From Brasenia schreberi (taxonomy: Eukaryota; Streptophyta; Magnoliopsida; Nymphaeales; Cabombaceae): a stretch of DNA of 64,000 nucleotides. The translations under genes and the position numbers were made by a program. The notes under the pieces were generated by a model. It did no database searches. It saw only the letters and a program-made list of their open reading frames with translations, and was not told the DNA's origin. Of this stretch, positions 35,926 to 48,084 are shown piece by piece (the stretch's first letter is position 1; every line of letters begins with the position of its first letter). The stretch spans positions 12,757,501 through 12,821,500 of the forward strand of contig JAYKKT010000061.1 in NCBI GenBank assembly GCA_036023115.1, given 5' to 3'.

Positions 35926-36979
35926 TCTCTCTCTTGCAAAATAGTCTTTGAGCTTGAAAGGAATGACTATAACCGTTAGGTTGGCCGTTTGTGCTTTGTC
36001 CGTCTCTGTTCTGGTGGGTCAGGCCCCGCTGAATTTTGGGGCACCTTTGGTGGACTCCTAGAGTTGGTGGGAGGCGCCTTTTCCTACACTCCCATCATTA
36101 CCTTGACGACCTTTCAGGGCCTTCGCGTGTCTGGTTAATGTTATCCAATCGATGTTCCTCTTTTCTCTTGTTGGTGTCCTGTTTTTGCTGGTGACTCCCT
36201 AAACCTAAGCTCTATTCTTATTGATTTCAATTTTATTGTTTAGTGCAATTTTTTCCTTGTGAGTTTGTGGTGTTTCCAGTCGCCCAATCATAGGGTCTTG
36301 GGATTTGGCTGTTGAGTTTTGAGAATGATTTATGGATTCTGATCATTTGATAAGAGGAACTAGGTGTGGAATTTGTGTTTGGCTTGTCACCATCTTTCAC
36401 AAATTGCAAAATTTGGTCCTTGTTTGAAGATTTCGTTGGGTTCAGAGATTCTGGTTTTTTGGTTTTGAAGTTTGATTATCTGCTTTAACTGGAACTTTGG
36501 TGAATTGCTGAAGTGGTGTTTCCCGCACTTATTGCAGGATCAGAGGAACCAGTTTTTTTATTTTTGTGTTTGGTTAGTCAACATGTCTGGCAAATATAAA
36601 ATCTCAGTATAGGATTCAAGTCTCTTAGATGTTGTGGTTGTGGGCTTTAGAGTTTTCAGCCTGATGATTTGCTTTTAAGTGGAAGTTGGTAAACTAATGT
36701 ACTGTAGTTCGTTGTTTGGTTGGTCTGACTCATTTCTTTTAGGAATTCTGATTCTAATTGAGCATTTTTCTTTTAAGATTCCTCCCGTTCAGGTGCTTCA
36801 TTTATTTGATTACTGGGTTTATGATAAGTTCCCATTTTGTATTTCCTTTGATTCAGGAAAATCGCTTTGATTTCTTTTTGTTTATTTACTTAATTATCGC
36901 ATTTGTGATAAACATCTCATTTTGGTTTGCTTTGACTCAGGAATTGCTTTGATTTCACTCTGTTGCTGAAACTGTTATC
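35926..36979 (+). promoter_or_regulatory. probable leader and 5' intron of the C2-domain gene
   Basis: T-rich, intron-like sequence precedes the ATG at 36980. A good acceptor, TTTGACTCAG, ends at 36940 and would leave a 39-bp leader before the ATG. A similar TTTGATTCAG acceptor-like copy is near 36856, with matching sequence after it, indicating a small duplication and possible alternative splicing. The pyrimidine tract at 35918-35935 may mark the original core promoter. Confidence 0.45.
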
Positions 36980-38212
36980 ATGGAGTCATTCTCATCTTTC
37001 TCTTCTTCATCATTCGTAAACTCCCCTGCCTCTAATTCAGACGTTCATTCGAGCAACACACCTGAAGCGAATGGGCTGAAGGCTGATCCGATGGTTCTGG
37101 GATCAAATGGCTGTGAGGCCTTCATTGGTGTTCTTGAAGTGTATATCCATCAAGCAAGGGATATACACAACATCTGTATCTATCATAATCAGGACGTTTA
37201 TGCAAAATTTTCTCTCACCTCGAACCCAGATTCAACGGTCTCAAGCCGAACTATAAATGGTGGTGGAAGAAACCCAATATTCAATGAGAAATTGCATCTG
37301 AATATTCAGAAAATCGATGCATCGCTCAAATGTGAAATTTGGATGTTGAGCATGGCAAAAAATGTCTTGGAAGATCAATTACTTGGGTTTGCTTTGGTCC
37401 CAATTTCAGCGGTAGTTGCTGCAAGTGGTACTTTCAGCCAGGAGTTTTCACTTTCTTCAACTGATCTCTTCCATTCCCCGGCTGGTTTTGTGCAGCTTTC
37501 ACTTTCTTACCGTGGGTATGCTCCCGATGTGTTTGTCACAAGCACATCTACCACAACTCCAGTGTCTGTCATAACAGATGAGACTTTTGTTGATTCAGAA
37601 ACCAATGCTTCTATCTCAAGTGATTTCACCAAAATTGAATTTCCAGATCCCCAGATTGCTAACGAAAATGAACTTATGGTTTCTGAGTATTTTGTGATGG
37701 CACATAACAATTTGGATTCGGAGAGCTCAGCGAGCATTGCTAATTCAAGCACTGAGAATCATGTGGAGTCTGACATTGGCAGTCAGGTTGTAGAAAGCCT
37801 GGCCAGAAACCCGAACCTTGAAAGTGTAAGGGGTCATTCTTCGCCTCCGAGCAATTCAATCAATGGTACCTCTGGCCAGGAGCAGGTGTGCCTTATGAAA
37901 GATGCAGAGGAAACCACTAACCTTGGTGAGGCAGAGACCAAGTCCGCTGATGGGTCATCCAATACCGCCTTTGCTCAACCTGTAATCAATATAAAGATTC
38001 CGGAGCAGCCAGATGTGCAGCAGCAGATAGTTGACTTGTACATGAAGAGCATGCAGGAATTCACAGAGTCCCTCGCAAAGATGAAGCTCCCGATGGATAT
38101 TGAGAGCTGCCAAGACAGTCCACAGAGCGTCAACTCAGGTTCTGGGAATAAACTAGAGGCCTCGAAGGGTACGGGAACCAAAGTCTTTTATGGAAGTAGG
38201 GCATTCTTCTAA
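36980..38212 (+). CDS. C2-domain (CaLB-like) protein
   Basis: An intact 410-residue coding sequence in one exon. Residues 1-47 are Ser-rich and probably disordered. Residues 48-178 form a C2 domain: FIGVLEVYIHQARDIHN, DVYAKFSLTSNP, GGGRNPIFNEKLHLNI, and DQLLGFALVPIS near 132-143. It closely follows the plant calcium-dependent lipid-binding family (Arabidopsis At1g50570-like). Acidic residues expected for calcium include D61 and D72. The second loop keeps only D132, so calcium binding may be partial. The tail is acidic and Ser-rich with a conserved-looking segment TKIEFPDPQIANENELMV, and ends in a likely helix (QQIVDLYMKSMQEFTESLAK). A role at membranes is expected from the family, but the specific function is unknown. 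An hAT transposon lies about 1 kb upstream. Confidence 0.88.
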   Translation: MESFSSFSSSSFVNSPASNSDVHSSNTPEANGLKADPMVLGSNGCEAFIGVLEVYIHQARDIHNICIYHNQDVYAKFSLTSNPDSTVSSRTINGGGRNPIFNEKLHLNIQKIDASLKCEIWMLSMAKNVLEDQLLGFALVPISAVVAASGTFSQEFSLSSTDLFHSPAGFVQLSLSYRGYAPDVFVTSTSTTTPVSVITDETFVDSETNASISSDFTKIEFPDPQIANENELMVSEYFVMAHNNLDSESSASIANSSTENHVESDIGSQVVESLARNPNLESVRGHSSPPSNSINGTSGQEQVCLMKDAEETTNLGEAETKSADGSSNTAFAQPVINIKIPEQPDVQQQIVDLYMKSMQEFTESLAKMKLPMDIESCQDSPQSVNSGSGNKLEASKGTGTKVFYGSRAFF

Positions 38213-41206
38213 GATACTGAAGCTATATCTTTTAGAGTAGCCTTTTCTTGCTTAACCATTACCCCTTAATCCTGGAATACCTGGAGTCTCTGTACGGTGC
38301 TGAAACTGAAATTTGTTTAAGCTTCAAACCTTTGTAGTTCAGCTGTTGCAAGTACTCTTGCTTTTCATGGTATATGCTCAACGCTAGCTTCAAACTTGTT
38401 CTCTTTATTCTGAAACAGCTAAATTTTTGTTCCTCTTATTTCTGTTTCTTTTTCTTGTTCATATGATTTCTTGATTCTGATGTGGCATTTGCTGTGCAAC
38501 TTTGAGAAATCAGACTATGGCTTTCTTTGTTCGTTATCTTCCTTTCTGGATGATGAACGCATTGGGATATTTTGTATTCATCGAATAATATTGTATAGTC
38601 TGGATAGATGCCCACATAATTCTTCCATGGTGTAGTGTTTCACTAATGCAAACGTAGACATGAATCCACAATTACAAAATGAGTTCTAGCATGCATACAG
38701 AGAGAGACATGCATATGTATTTGTGTGTAGAGTTCGCATCTATCTGTAACAGCTGAGGGGTTTTATGAGTCTTTCATTATCAATAGTTTTAACTACACTA
38801 AGCTATAACAGATGCATTTGAGTTGCAACACTTTTCCTGTGGCATGCAGATAATGTTGGTGAGTGCTGGCTTTTGCTTATTGCAACACTATCTAGTGTGC
38901 AGTTTTGACAGTGAGTTTCATTGGGTTATAAATGGATCCGGTAGTTCTCGTACCAATGAGTGAGTATCGTCCACCTTCTCTTCGAGAACCACATTCTGTT
39001 TGCTGAAAAGCCATGCATTTTTTGAGCAGTGGCATTTCCAAACTGTGTTGGGAATAACATTCAAGCAAGTCACTTCATGGTGTTTTCATTTGCATCCGGC
39101 AACGCTCAAATTTGGAAATCTATAATATGAGAATTACCTGAAAACATGTCTTTACTTGCCAAGACAGCTGCTGAACGGTCTTCTATTGATTAAGATCTAT
39201 TACGCAAACATTTGGATGGCATGTAGATTGTCAAGCACGGTGGTGGTTTTGACATTTTGACCAACATTATTCTGACAGATTTTGCTTTCCCACAAGAATA
39301 TCCTATTAAGAACCTTCTCAGATGAATTCTTTTGATTTATAATGTACCCAGTAGATCACTTGATATTTTGTCCACTTTTCGGATGCACACGTATGGGTTT
39401 TCATATGCATACATGCATGGCTCCTGGAGTGTCTCTTGTACTATGAAGTCCGATATACTGTTGCTGTTGGATTCCCTTTCCTGATATAAGACCTGGCTGG
39501 AGTGGCTCTGTACTACCTGCTGTTATAAAGTTTAGATACTCTTTCCTGGCTTCCAGTAGTTTAGTTACCTTTACCTGTTATTTTTTTGACCATTAAAGAC
39601 ACTCTTTCACAATTTTCTCGGAGGCACCACCACATAATACCCTTTTAGTGGATACATGGGGTTCTCCAAGATGGTAGAAAAGCTGGTAATGCATTAAAAT
39701 AGCATGCCTTCCACCGTTAGCAGACTAACCATTTCTTAGTGAAAAGCTTCTATGATAAATTGATCTTCGATGCTATGTTTGCCAAGTCTGATAGGACAAA
39801 TGATCTGAATTGCATTTGATAGAGCACCCCCCACCCACTTGTACGTGGGACTAAAAGTGCAGACTGGCTGTCAATATTGTAATCCTTATTCATTTTTTCA
39901 TATTAGACTTTCAAATATTGGCTCATTGTGAGCACGTTGCTGCATGGAGTGACTACTAAATTGCATGGAGGATTTCTCAGTTGAAGAGGCCAGATAACGT
40001 AACCCTAGATCAGATTTTATTATAATGACCAGCCACAATGACAAAGAATGATACTCTCGCTAGAATCGTTAATCATCTTGAAAATTCTGAACAATCAAAT
40101 CCCTGTCTTACATTAATATATATTAATTGTCTTGATCTTTAAGAGCAAATTTTCCTAGGCATGTGCTCTGCTTTTTGGACGAATATAGAGGCTTCTTTGA
40201 TGAAATTTACTTCTCTGCACTGTAAATATCCCATTCTTTTATCCTTCAGAGCAAGCAGGTAGTCTCCATCCATTCCATTTCCAGCATATCTGGCATTTCA
40301 TTTTATTTTGTTTGCACTTCTTTCTGCATTTCCAGCATATCTTATCGATGAACATTTCAGCGTCTACGCTGCAAAACAGTAGGTTTTAGAAAATTCTTTA
40401 TGATCTACTGGTGTTCTACCATGATTTGGTGACAGGTCGTTCATCATACACAAATAGGCAATCCTATCCTGCTTTTTAATAGGCCTCTGCTGTCTACAGG
40501 TATCATTATGATATCTCCGCATAGAAATTATCATTAATTGTTGAGTGATTTGTTGGCTTCAATCCAGTCACATCTTTTCTGTCCCCTCTGCAAAAGTGGG
40601 TAGTTTGCTTTAATAGTCTGCAACACTTTCATGAATGCTTCAAGGAAAAGGTCTGCTATTTTTTGTATGCATCTTAATCAGTCAACAATTGCCTAGTCCA
40701 CTAAAGTCACATGGATCGCGGATTGAGAGGCAGCATATGTGAACCTTTCTTGTGGAAAATAAGTTCATTTATTTGCTCGAATGTTCCAAACAAAGCGGTA
40801 CTTAAGTGGCCGTGTGCAATCCTTTTAACCGAGTAGATTAGGAGACTAGTCATATGGTTTTAAGTTAACTGAATAGTTTGTGTTAACAATCCTTGTTTTA
40901 TATTTTTTAGATTCTGATCTGCCAACTATATTGTATCAATCCTTGATTTCCTATGTCCCATAATTTCAGGTATTCTGCACCTTGGACAATATTACTGACT
41001 AAGCTTCCATGTGATTCATCAGTAAAATTAAAGTCACCCAAATGCTGTAACACTATGTATTTAAACAGATTGAATCCATTCGTTATAGCCATGGATACTG
41101 TTAATCTAGAAAGTGGACATCATTGCGCAAGCCAGTGGAAACCATTCACTGGCTAGATTTATGGTTATAATCCTATTGCTTCCTCCATAGCAGTTGAATT
41201 TTCTAA
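38213..41206. other. 3' UTR of the C2 gene then intergenic DNA
   Basis: The first few hundred bases are T-rich and probably 3' UTR. Beyond about 38640 no gene or element ends were recognised. Confidence 0.45.
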
Positions 41207-41560
41207 TAGAAAAGTTATGATTTTAACTTTATCAAGCAATTCACGTTCAACTGATTTAACTCGGCTTGTATTTGTTTCATGTTCAGCTTGTGTCAAAAGA
41301 GCTACAGACCGAAACACGAACAAGATATTAAATCACAAATAAACCAGGAAAGAATCCCTATAAGATTATTTTGGCTCGTCCACCAGTCCTAATTGCTTTA
41401 CGTGCAGCTATTAGGCTCACTTCTCCTTTCGACAATACACAAATATTTGATGAATCTTGCTTGAATGACATCATTAATGTTTCTCGATCTGGTGCATAAG
41501 GCACGAACGTATATGTGCTATAATGCTATAGACCCACTCTTTTCATGGTCGCTTGGTTGT
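41207..41560 (+). repeat. dispersed repeat, copy 1
   Basis: About 350 bp with clear similarity to 45155-45500 in the same direction. Shared phrases include GCTTGTATTTGTTTCATGTT, ATATTTGATGAATCTTGCTT and GATCTGGTGCATAAG. The copies are diverged by perhaps 20-25% with indels, so the event is old. Confidence 0.75.
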
Positions 41561-42099
41561 TGTTCTAGACATTTAATGTATGTCTATCTAGGTAAGGCCT
41601 GTTCGAAAATCTAAGCTGGTGAATGTCGCCCTTCTTGGCAAGCTAGTTTTGGAAGCTGTTACATCCCTCGAAAGTAACGAGGAACAAATATCTAAGAATT
41701 ATGGATGGGAGGATATAGCAAGCGAGCATCCGGAGTATGGAAGTGGTTACGAGCAACAAATCACCTTAAAGATAGTTGCTTCTTTCAATTAGGACATGGT
41801 GATACATCTGAACATCTGTCTGTGTAGGTCTTGAACCTTTTTGTCAAAAAGTTAATTTTGTAAATATTGCAGACTCGGATTTGAAGGTTTAGAATTTATG
41901 GCACAGTAGAAGATACACTTTGATGTATATCAAATCAATGCCACTTTCATTAAACAGTTGGCTGACAAATGCATGGATGTGGAAGCCTTCGAGAATAGGG
42001 GAGTACTCCATTGTTTCTTCATATGAATGGCTATGAAGTGAGGATACTCAAAGATTAGTCTCTCTGTGGTTCCTCTGTCAACAGGCATTGGCTACTAAA

Positions 42100-42860
42100 C
42101 AGCCGACAGAAACGTGGTTTTCAGCAGTCGGTAGCATGCTTTACATATGACGGAGAAGAAGATTTTCTGCATTGCAATATGGGACTGCGCTTATGCTTGT
42201 GACCATGCTCTGGAAAGATACTAATTTGTCGAGATGGATCGAATGCGTCATCAGGAAGACCGAAATGAAGTTTTTGCAGCTACGTTCTGGTGGCTTTGGA
42301 GATGGAAATAAATGGTCTATGAAGGTAGTAGTGTATCATATTTTATAGATTGGTAAGGACTTGGCCAAAGCCTTTGACAAATACATGCGTAGAGCTTTGA
42401 CTGACTGCTACGCCTATTGGAGCTCCCTCACTCGTGAATATGTAAAACTAAATATTGCAGATAGAAGAGCATGTTTTGGAAGATTTTTCAGATTGGGTAG
42501 TATTGAATGGTTGTCAGGCTTCACCGATAGACTGAACATCTCGGTAGCTTTAGATGCAAAGCTCTATGCTATGGTGTGGGATCAAGGTACAGGAAACTAT
42601 GTTGTATATGACTCATTCCTTGGAGGCTTTTACTTCGTGATCTCATTAATTGTGACTAGAAAGTTAAGTTGATGCATGCCACTGCGCAGACTAACAGAAT
42701 TCCTGACATTTTAGCCAACAAGCGCACTACCAGTGACACTGAATTCGATATCCGGGAATATCGTCCTCATGGGATTCATTATTTGTTGAAGACTGAAGCA
42801 ATGGCAGACCCCCTTTTTCAGTTTTGTGTTCTGTATAAATGCATGTGTGTGTACCTCTGT
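42100..42860 (+). pseudogene. LINE (L1-type) RNase H and 3' end remnant
   Basis: Plus-strand frames read, in order, a VFAATFWWLWRWRNKW segment (LINE pre-RNase H form: WWLWRWRNE), EYVKLNIADRRACFG, then GRFFRLGSIEWLSGFTDRLN and ALDAKLYAMVWDQG (RNase H strands with Leu/Asp/Lys as in plant LINEs). After a frame break comes NRIPDILANKRTTSD, the usual ADxLAN end of these RNase H domains. The stops and frameshift make it non-functional. Confidence 0.75.
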
Positions 42861-43689
42861 ATTAAGATGAACTTTTCACCGTTGAATCAAGAGAACTGAA
42901 ATTCTTATACTAGTGTCCTAATAGTATATATATTAGTGATACAATTAACTTTGTTTCATTTAATTATAATACTAACTTTTTTTATTACTTTAATATACTA
43001 GTGTCTTGCTATAATACATGACATACTAGCATCAACTTTAATTCATTTAGAGTATATGCTATGGTCATTATTGGGTGACCCTACATTATTGGAGTTGTTA
43101 AAGACATACGAATAGTTCTGTTAACCAATATATCAACTAACCATATATGAGGATGATGGTAAGGATGCATGACATTTTGGGATGGAGATTGTATATGAGA
43201 TGTTGTTTTGTATTATTCATTACATGTAATTGTAAATGACATTTGTAATGATTTTTTTTTGTTTCGTCACTTCTTGCCCTCAATATACATAACTATAATG
43301 AAATCATATTTTCATTTAAATTGAAAAACAATTACATATGCAAACTGTAAATAACATCTAATCATCGTTTTCAATATCTATACAATATCATCTCCTATTA
43401 CTCTCATTTGTATATACATCTCGATATGTTTATAAATTGGTTGATTCCATTTCTCAATATTTTCTTATCAGTATTGTTGTCAAAATAGAAAGATAGGAGG
43501 TATCTGAAAACCATCGACAATCTGCATCTACAAAAAAACTAATAACATAAGAGATGATTAATCACAACTTAGAACAAAATACTTAACTAACATAATTACA
43601 TTTAAAAATATTTTGATTATCATTAGAAAATATCATATATCATAATAACATATTTACCACACATTCCTCATAACTAATTGCTGTGTCTA

Positions 43690-44640
43690 ACACTAGTGGT
43701 AGAAATATCATACTCTCTCATAGAGAGGAGTACTATTGCTATGTTTCATCGAGTAACAATGATTAAATCCATGTCTGGCATGAAAATCCAATAGTCACTA
43801 GGATATGACCCATCTTTTATATATGTAATACAACAAATAGCATCATCAACACCACCATCTTCCACAAAAATTCGTGAATATATGTCATGCCTATATGTCA
43901 CTTCATTCAAGCACTCTCTACGAGCTTCACGCTATTACTCATCTCCTTGCCCCAAAAGTATACAAATGACTTGATATTCATAATTTTCATATCTAATAAT
44001 ATTAATTCAAGCATTTACAAAGATCCTATCTCCAATATCCTATCTCGGTTCAAAGTTTAGCTGCATCCAAATGTTCTTATGTTCTTATCAATGGTTGAAA
44101 GGAGCCCTCGACCGTGTATGTTCATACCTTTCTTTGAGAGAGTCATTCTTGTTCGCATGTTGTTAAGCTGATAAGTCTCTCTTTATAGATATGTTATATG
44201 GTCTCTCTTTAGGACTACAAATGGGTGACTCTTATAGGATCGTGTACTCAAGATTCAACTGCTCATCCAATATCTTAAGATATATGTTATGTTATAGATG
44301 GTTCCTTAACTTCTTTCAAATAGTCTCCATCATATACTCTCTTATATGATTGACAATATATGACATGTCCTCCATGTCTAATTTCTTTTAAAATGGATCA
44401 ACTGTTAACAAATGTACCAATTCACCACATTTAAGGAAAAGGCCGAACTTGTGAGCATATGATAAACATGTGAACATTGCGATGTACACCGACATATTTT
44501 TTTGGTTTGAACCTACTATCTCCATACTCCCTTACAATCAAGTAAATAGCATGTTGTGATACTCTTTTTAAGAGGTTTGGTACAATATCTTCCCTTATGC
44601 TAATGTAATACATGGTGATAGTTCATGATTTTTCAAATGA
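43690..44640 (-). pseudogene. MULE transposase C-terminus plus OTU-like protease remnant
   Basis: Read on the minus strand from 44640 down, with many stops. First comes NLLKRVSQHAIYLIVREYG (family: xxVSxxAL..I..E). Then a decayed zinc-knuckle region and KCGELVHLLTVDPFxKKLDM (family: PIPL..I.PHWRKLDM). Then a decayed RDLSA stretch (family: STKRDPSAFE). Last is an OTU-like domain: NYEYQVICILLGQGDE (family: DGNCGFRxxAxxLG.GED), RRECLNEVTYRHDIYSRIF, and YPSDYWIFMPDMDLIIVTR (family: YxxWMxMPDMGxLIASR). This order is known from plant OTU-containing MULEs. Confidence 0.65.
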
Positions 44641-44784
44641 ATTTTTTTATTTTGTAACTTGCGACTCTATTAGGGAATGTATCTGTCACCAAATTGTATC
44701 AAATCTCCTAGTTGAGATATCGATAAGCCCTTTCTACCTTGGTAATCATTAATAAATAATTATTATAAATTTTAAAAGCAGTAG

Positions 44785-44786
<2 letters not shown>

Positions 44787-44874
<88 letters not shown>
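44787..44874. repeat. (TA)n microsatellite, about 88 bp
   Basis: One of the longest uninterrupted TA runs in the window. Confidence 0.95.
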
Positions 44875-44876
<2 letters not shown>

Positions 44877-45154
44877 TAGCAACCAATTTCATATACCTAT
44901 TAATTGTATGAGTATCATAATGAATCATATTATCTATTCATACTTAGACAATTCTTTCTTTATACGAGTGTAGAGTAGAGCATAAAACTTTTTCTACTTC
45001 AACTCCATTATTTTCATTGCCTAATTATACCAAAATGTTGGAATTGGGGGTAGAGAGGAAAGAGAAATTACTATAGAGTTATTTTTAGTATTTTTAAAAT
45101 ATAGGGTATGTAAATAAAAAAAGAAGTATGCATGTAGTAATCCCTTACATTTAA

Positions 45155-45500
45155 AGTTATGATTTTTACTTTAACAAGCAGCTCACGCTCAACTCATTTA
45201 ACTCAGCTTGTATTTGTTTCATGTTCAGCTTGGCTCGAATGAGCTACCGAGAAAAACATGTACGTGATATTGAGTCAGACAAATAAACCACGAAACAACC
45301 CCTATGCAATATACCGATCCTAACTGCTTCTATAAAATACAACCAACTATTAGGCTAGCTTCTCTCTTCGATAATATGTAAATATTTGATGAATCTTGCT
45401 TGAATGATGTACCATTAGTGTTATTTGATCTGGTGCATAAGCCATGAACGCATATGAGCTACAATACTGTGTTCCTGTTTTTCCATGGCCATTTTTATTG
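45155..45500 (+). repeat. dispersed repeat, copy 2
   Basis: Partner of 41207-41560. The two copies bracket the LINE and MULE remnants, but their divergence and the unrelated contents argue against simple LTRs. Confidence 0.75.
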
Positions 45501-46091
45501 AACACATTTCGACTAAACTGCTCCTAATGTTGACGGTTAAAAACATAATTTTAACTGTTTCAATAATCAAACCTGAATAATAATAATCGGAGGACTTACC
45601 GAGATAGCCGAAATATGACGACAGAAGCAACAGGATATTCCAACTATCTTTCTACATATTTCAGCTGTTACACAACCCGAGTTAACAGTTATTGCAGCTG
45701 CTGCAACTGCCGTAAAAAGCGCAACAATAGTAGTAAACTGCGAGGTTTTTCAGGGTAGTTATAATTCCTCCTTTCATATAACAAGACACAGTCCCTTTAA
45801 ATATATATATATATATATTAAAATCTTATATTTCTTTATTATTTTGATTTTATATTCAAAACCAAATTAAGAACCAAGAGTTTGAAACCATAACGGAAGT
45901 GGGTGGAACCCACCAGTCCATGGTTCCAGGTGACTGGAACCGGCCGTCTCTAACCGCCCGTCAATTCCTATTTACTCTGAAATGAACATGTATGTGCGTA
46001 TTAATGAATCTTTTTCTTGCAGGGAAATGAACAAATGATAATCGAGACTGCGAAAGAGCATGCATCGTGGGATACCTTTGAGAATAATAGA

Positions 46092-46155
46092 TGTAACTTA
46101 TTATATAACTCAAAGCTCAATCCAAAATGGAAAGAACCTTAACTGGTGTTGTATG
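46092..46155 (+). repeat. 65-bp repeat preceding a TA tract, copy 1
   Basis: The block ACTCAAAGCTCAATCCAAA followed by a diverged ACCTTAACYRGTGTTGT occurs here and at 46888-46950. In each case it lies upstream of a long TA tract. Confidence 0.8.
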
Positions 46156-46162
46156 GAGAGAG

Positions 46163-46164
<2 letters not shown>

Positions 46165-46248
<84 letters not shown>
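46165..46248. repeat. (TA)n microsatellite
   Basis: About 84 bp of TA with no interruption. Confidence 0.95.
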
Positions 46249-46251
<3 letters not shown>

Positions 46252-46887
46252 GATATTTATACGTGTGAGTGTACATGTATACGTACATATAGCTGCGAAA
46301 GAAAGAGTTAGAGAGGGGAGAACTTTTAGGTGCTACCAGTTTGTTTGGCTAGCTGACTTATCCATGTCAAGTTGCTGGGATTTAGTGGTCTTTGCCATTC
46401 TGTAAGCTATGAGTATTGAACTCAATTCATTTTATTCAAGGTGAGACAACCCACAGTTGTAGGCCCTTGCCTATTACCTACTTGCTAGTTGATTTCGAGG
46501 ATTAAGAAACAGGAAACAGAATAAAAGGAGTTAAACTGCTTTGCATGCAAAGTTGCAACGACTGTGCAACACTGTCAGATGGATAATGCTAAAATTTTGC
46601 AAGCATCAAAGATCAGAACCATCCACAAGGGATATTTTCTTTGTATTTCTTCCTACTGATGGCCGGTGCCAAGCCCCGACAAAGGAGGAGGGTTGCATTA
46701 GACTTCCGACAGATAGGGTAAAACTTTATTGGACTTAGTTATCATGGATTCTACAAATTATGAAGGGCTATATGAAAACAGAAATCAATGTAGCCAACCC
46801 CATCTAGTATAGGAAAAGGCTTAGTTGTTGTTGAATAGTATTGACATAATAGTTTTATAATATTCAATTTGGGATGCATTCAAGATA
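46249..46887. other. intergenic DNA between repeats
   Basis: No gene recognised. Confidence 0.4.
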
Positions 46888-46950
46888 TATTAATTTATTA
46901 CATAACTCAAAGCTCAATCCAAACTATAAAGTACCTTAACCAGTGTTGTC
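46888..46950 (+). repeat. 65-bp repeat preceding a TA tract, copy 2
   Basis: Partner of 46092-46155. Confidence 0.8.
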
Positions 46951-46975
46951 TGTATACATGTACACTCTCACACAT

Positions 46976-47002
46976 ATACATATATACATATATTTGCTTA
47001 TG

Positions 47003-47066
<64 letters not shown>

Positions 47067-47154
47067 CATACATATATATATATATACATACATATATATA
47101 TATATACATAATATATATATATATACATACATATATATAAATATATATATATAT

Positions 47155-47232
<78 letters not shown>
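46976..47232. repeat. (TA)n/(TACA)n microsatellite complex, about 255 bp
   Basis: TA runs with regularly interspersed TACATACA units. It is the longest microsatellite complex in the window. Confidence 0.95.
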
Positions 47233-47234
<2 letters not shown>

Positions 47235-47345
47235 CTTATGTATATAGCCAGTTGGATTGGGTTCACTTTAGGGAAAACTTGAATACTTGACTTTCACTGC
47301 CGAGGGTGCAGTTATGATTGAGTTTTTTTAGTAAATTTCCCATAT

Positions 47346-47623
47346 TATATATATAGAGAGAAAATAGGAGTTGGTAGACTTTCATTGGTCACGGACTTTG
47401 CTTGACTATCACCCCCATCCATGCAATCACACGAACGATGGTGATCAAGCTACCGGTCCACATTGCACAGTATGCACATTAAATTCATACTATGTGCATT
47501 AAATATCATCAATTTGCATGTTAATGTGGATGGATAACTCAATCTGTGCTCTCCGTGTGATCACATGTACCAGTTCTTCTAGAAAAAAGTATGGCATCAA
47601 AGAAAGTCTAGCAACTCCTAGTT

Positions 47624-47660
<37 letters not shown>
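47346..47660. mobile_element. MITE-like inverted-repeat element bounded by TA/GA microsatellite
   Basis: The left end is TATATATAGAGAG followed by TAGGAGTTGGTAGACTTTC. The right end on the minus strand is TATATATAGAGAGAG then CTAGGAGTTGCTAGACTTTC. Inverted arms of roughly 40 bp enclose about 230 bp of non-coding DNA. The arms start inside the TA/GA microsatellite itself. This recalls Micron-type MITEs that insert in TA microsatellites, but family membership is inference. Confidence 0.6.
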
Positions 47661-47662
<2 letters not shown>

Positions 47663-48084
47663 GTATGTATTTTGTATCCACTAAAGTTAAAAGTTTTGGT
47701 TTCTTTTATTAAATTTACTAATGATTATATTACAACCACAAATTCCTTTAATTTTAACAATCTAATTAGGGATTGAAATTGGAGTACGGAATGTTATGGC
47801 CGTAAAATCGAGATTTAGGTATGGCACCACATAATGATATACTCATCCTTGGCCCACCCCATTAACAGTGCTACAAGGCTACACTAATACGATTATGAGC
47901 CTTGAGAACCAAGCATAATGGGCATTGTAGAGAAGACGAAGGGCCTAAATCAATTCCTTAGGGTCTAAGTTAAGATGAAGAGTTATAGTCCATGTAAGAC
48001 ATTGTAAGTTATATATGTATATAAGTATGTATATGTGTGTGTATATATATATATATATATATAAACCAAATCTGCCCACCTCTT
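47663..48084. other. intergenic DNA with TG/TA microsatellite
   Basis: No gene seen. A TATG/GTGT/TA microsatellite is at about 48011-48062, directly upstream of the rpoA-like sequence. Confidence 0.5.

Noticed and set aside
41207..45500. Reading the 350-bp repeats at 41.2 and 45.2 kb as LTRs around the LINE and MULE remnants
   Set aside because: The copies are strongly diverged and the contents belong to unrelated element classes. No PBS or PPT was found.
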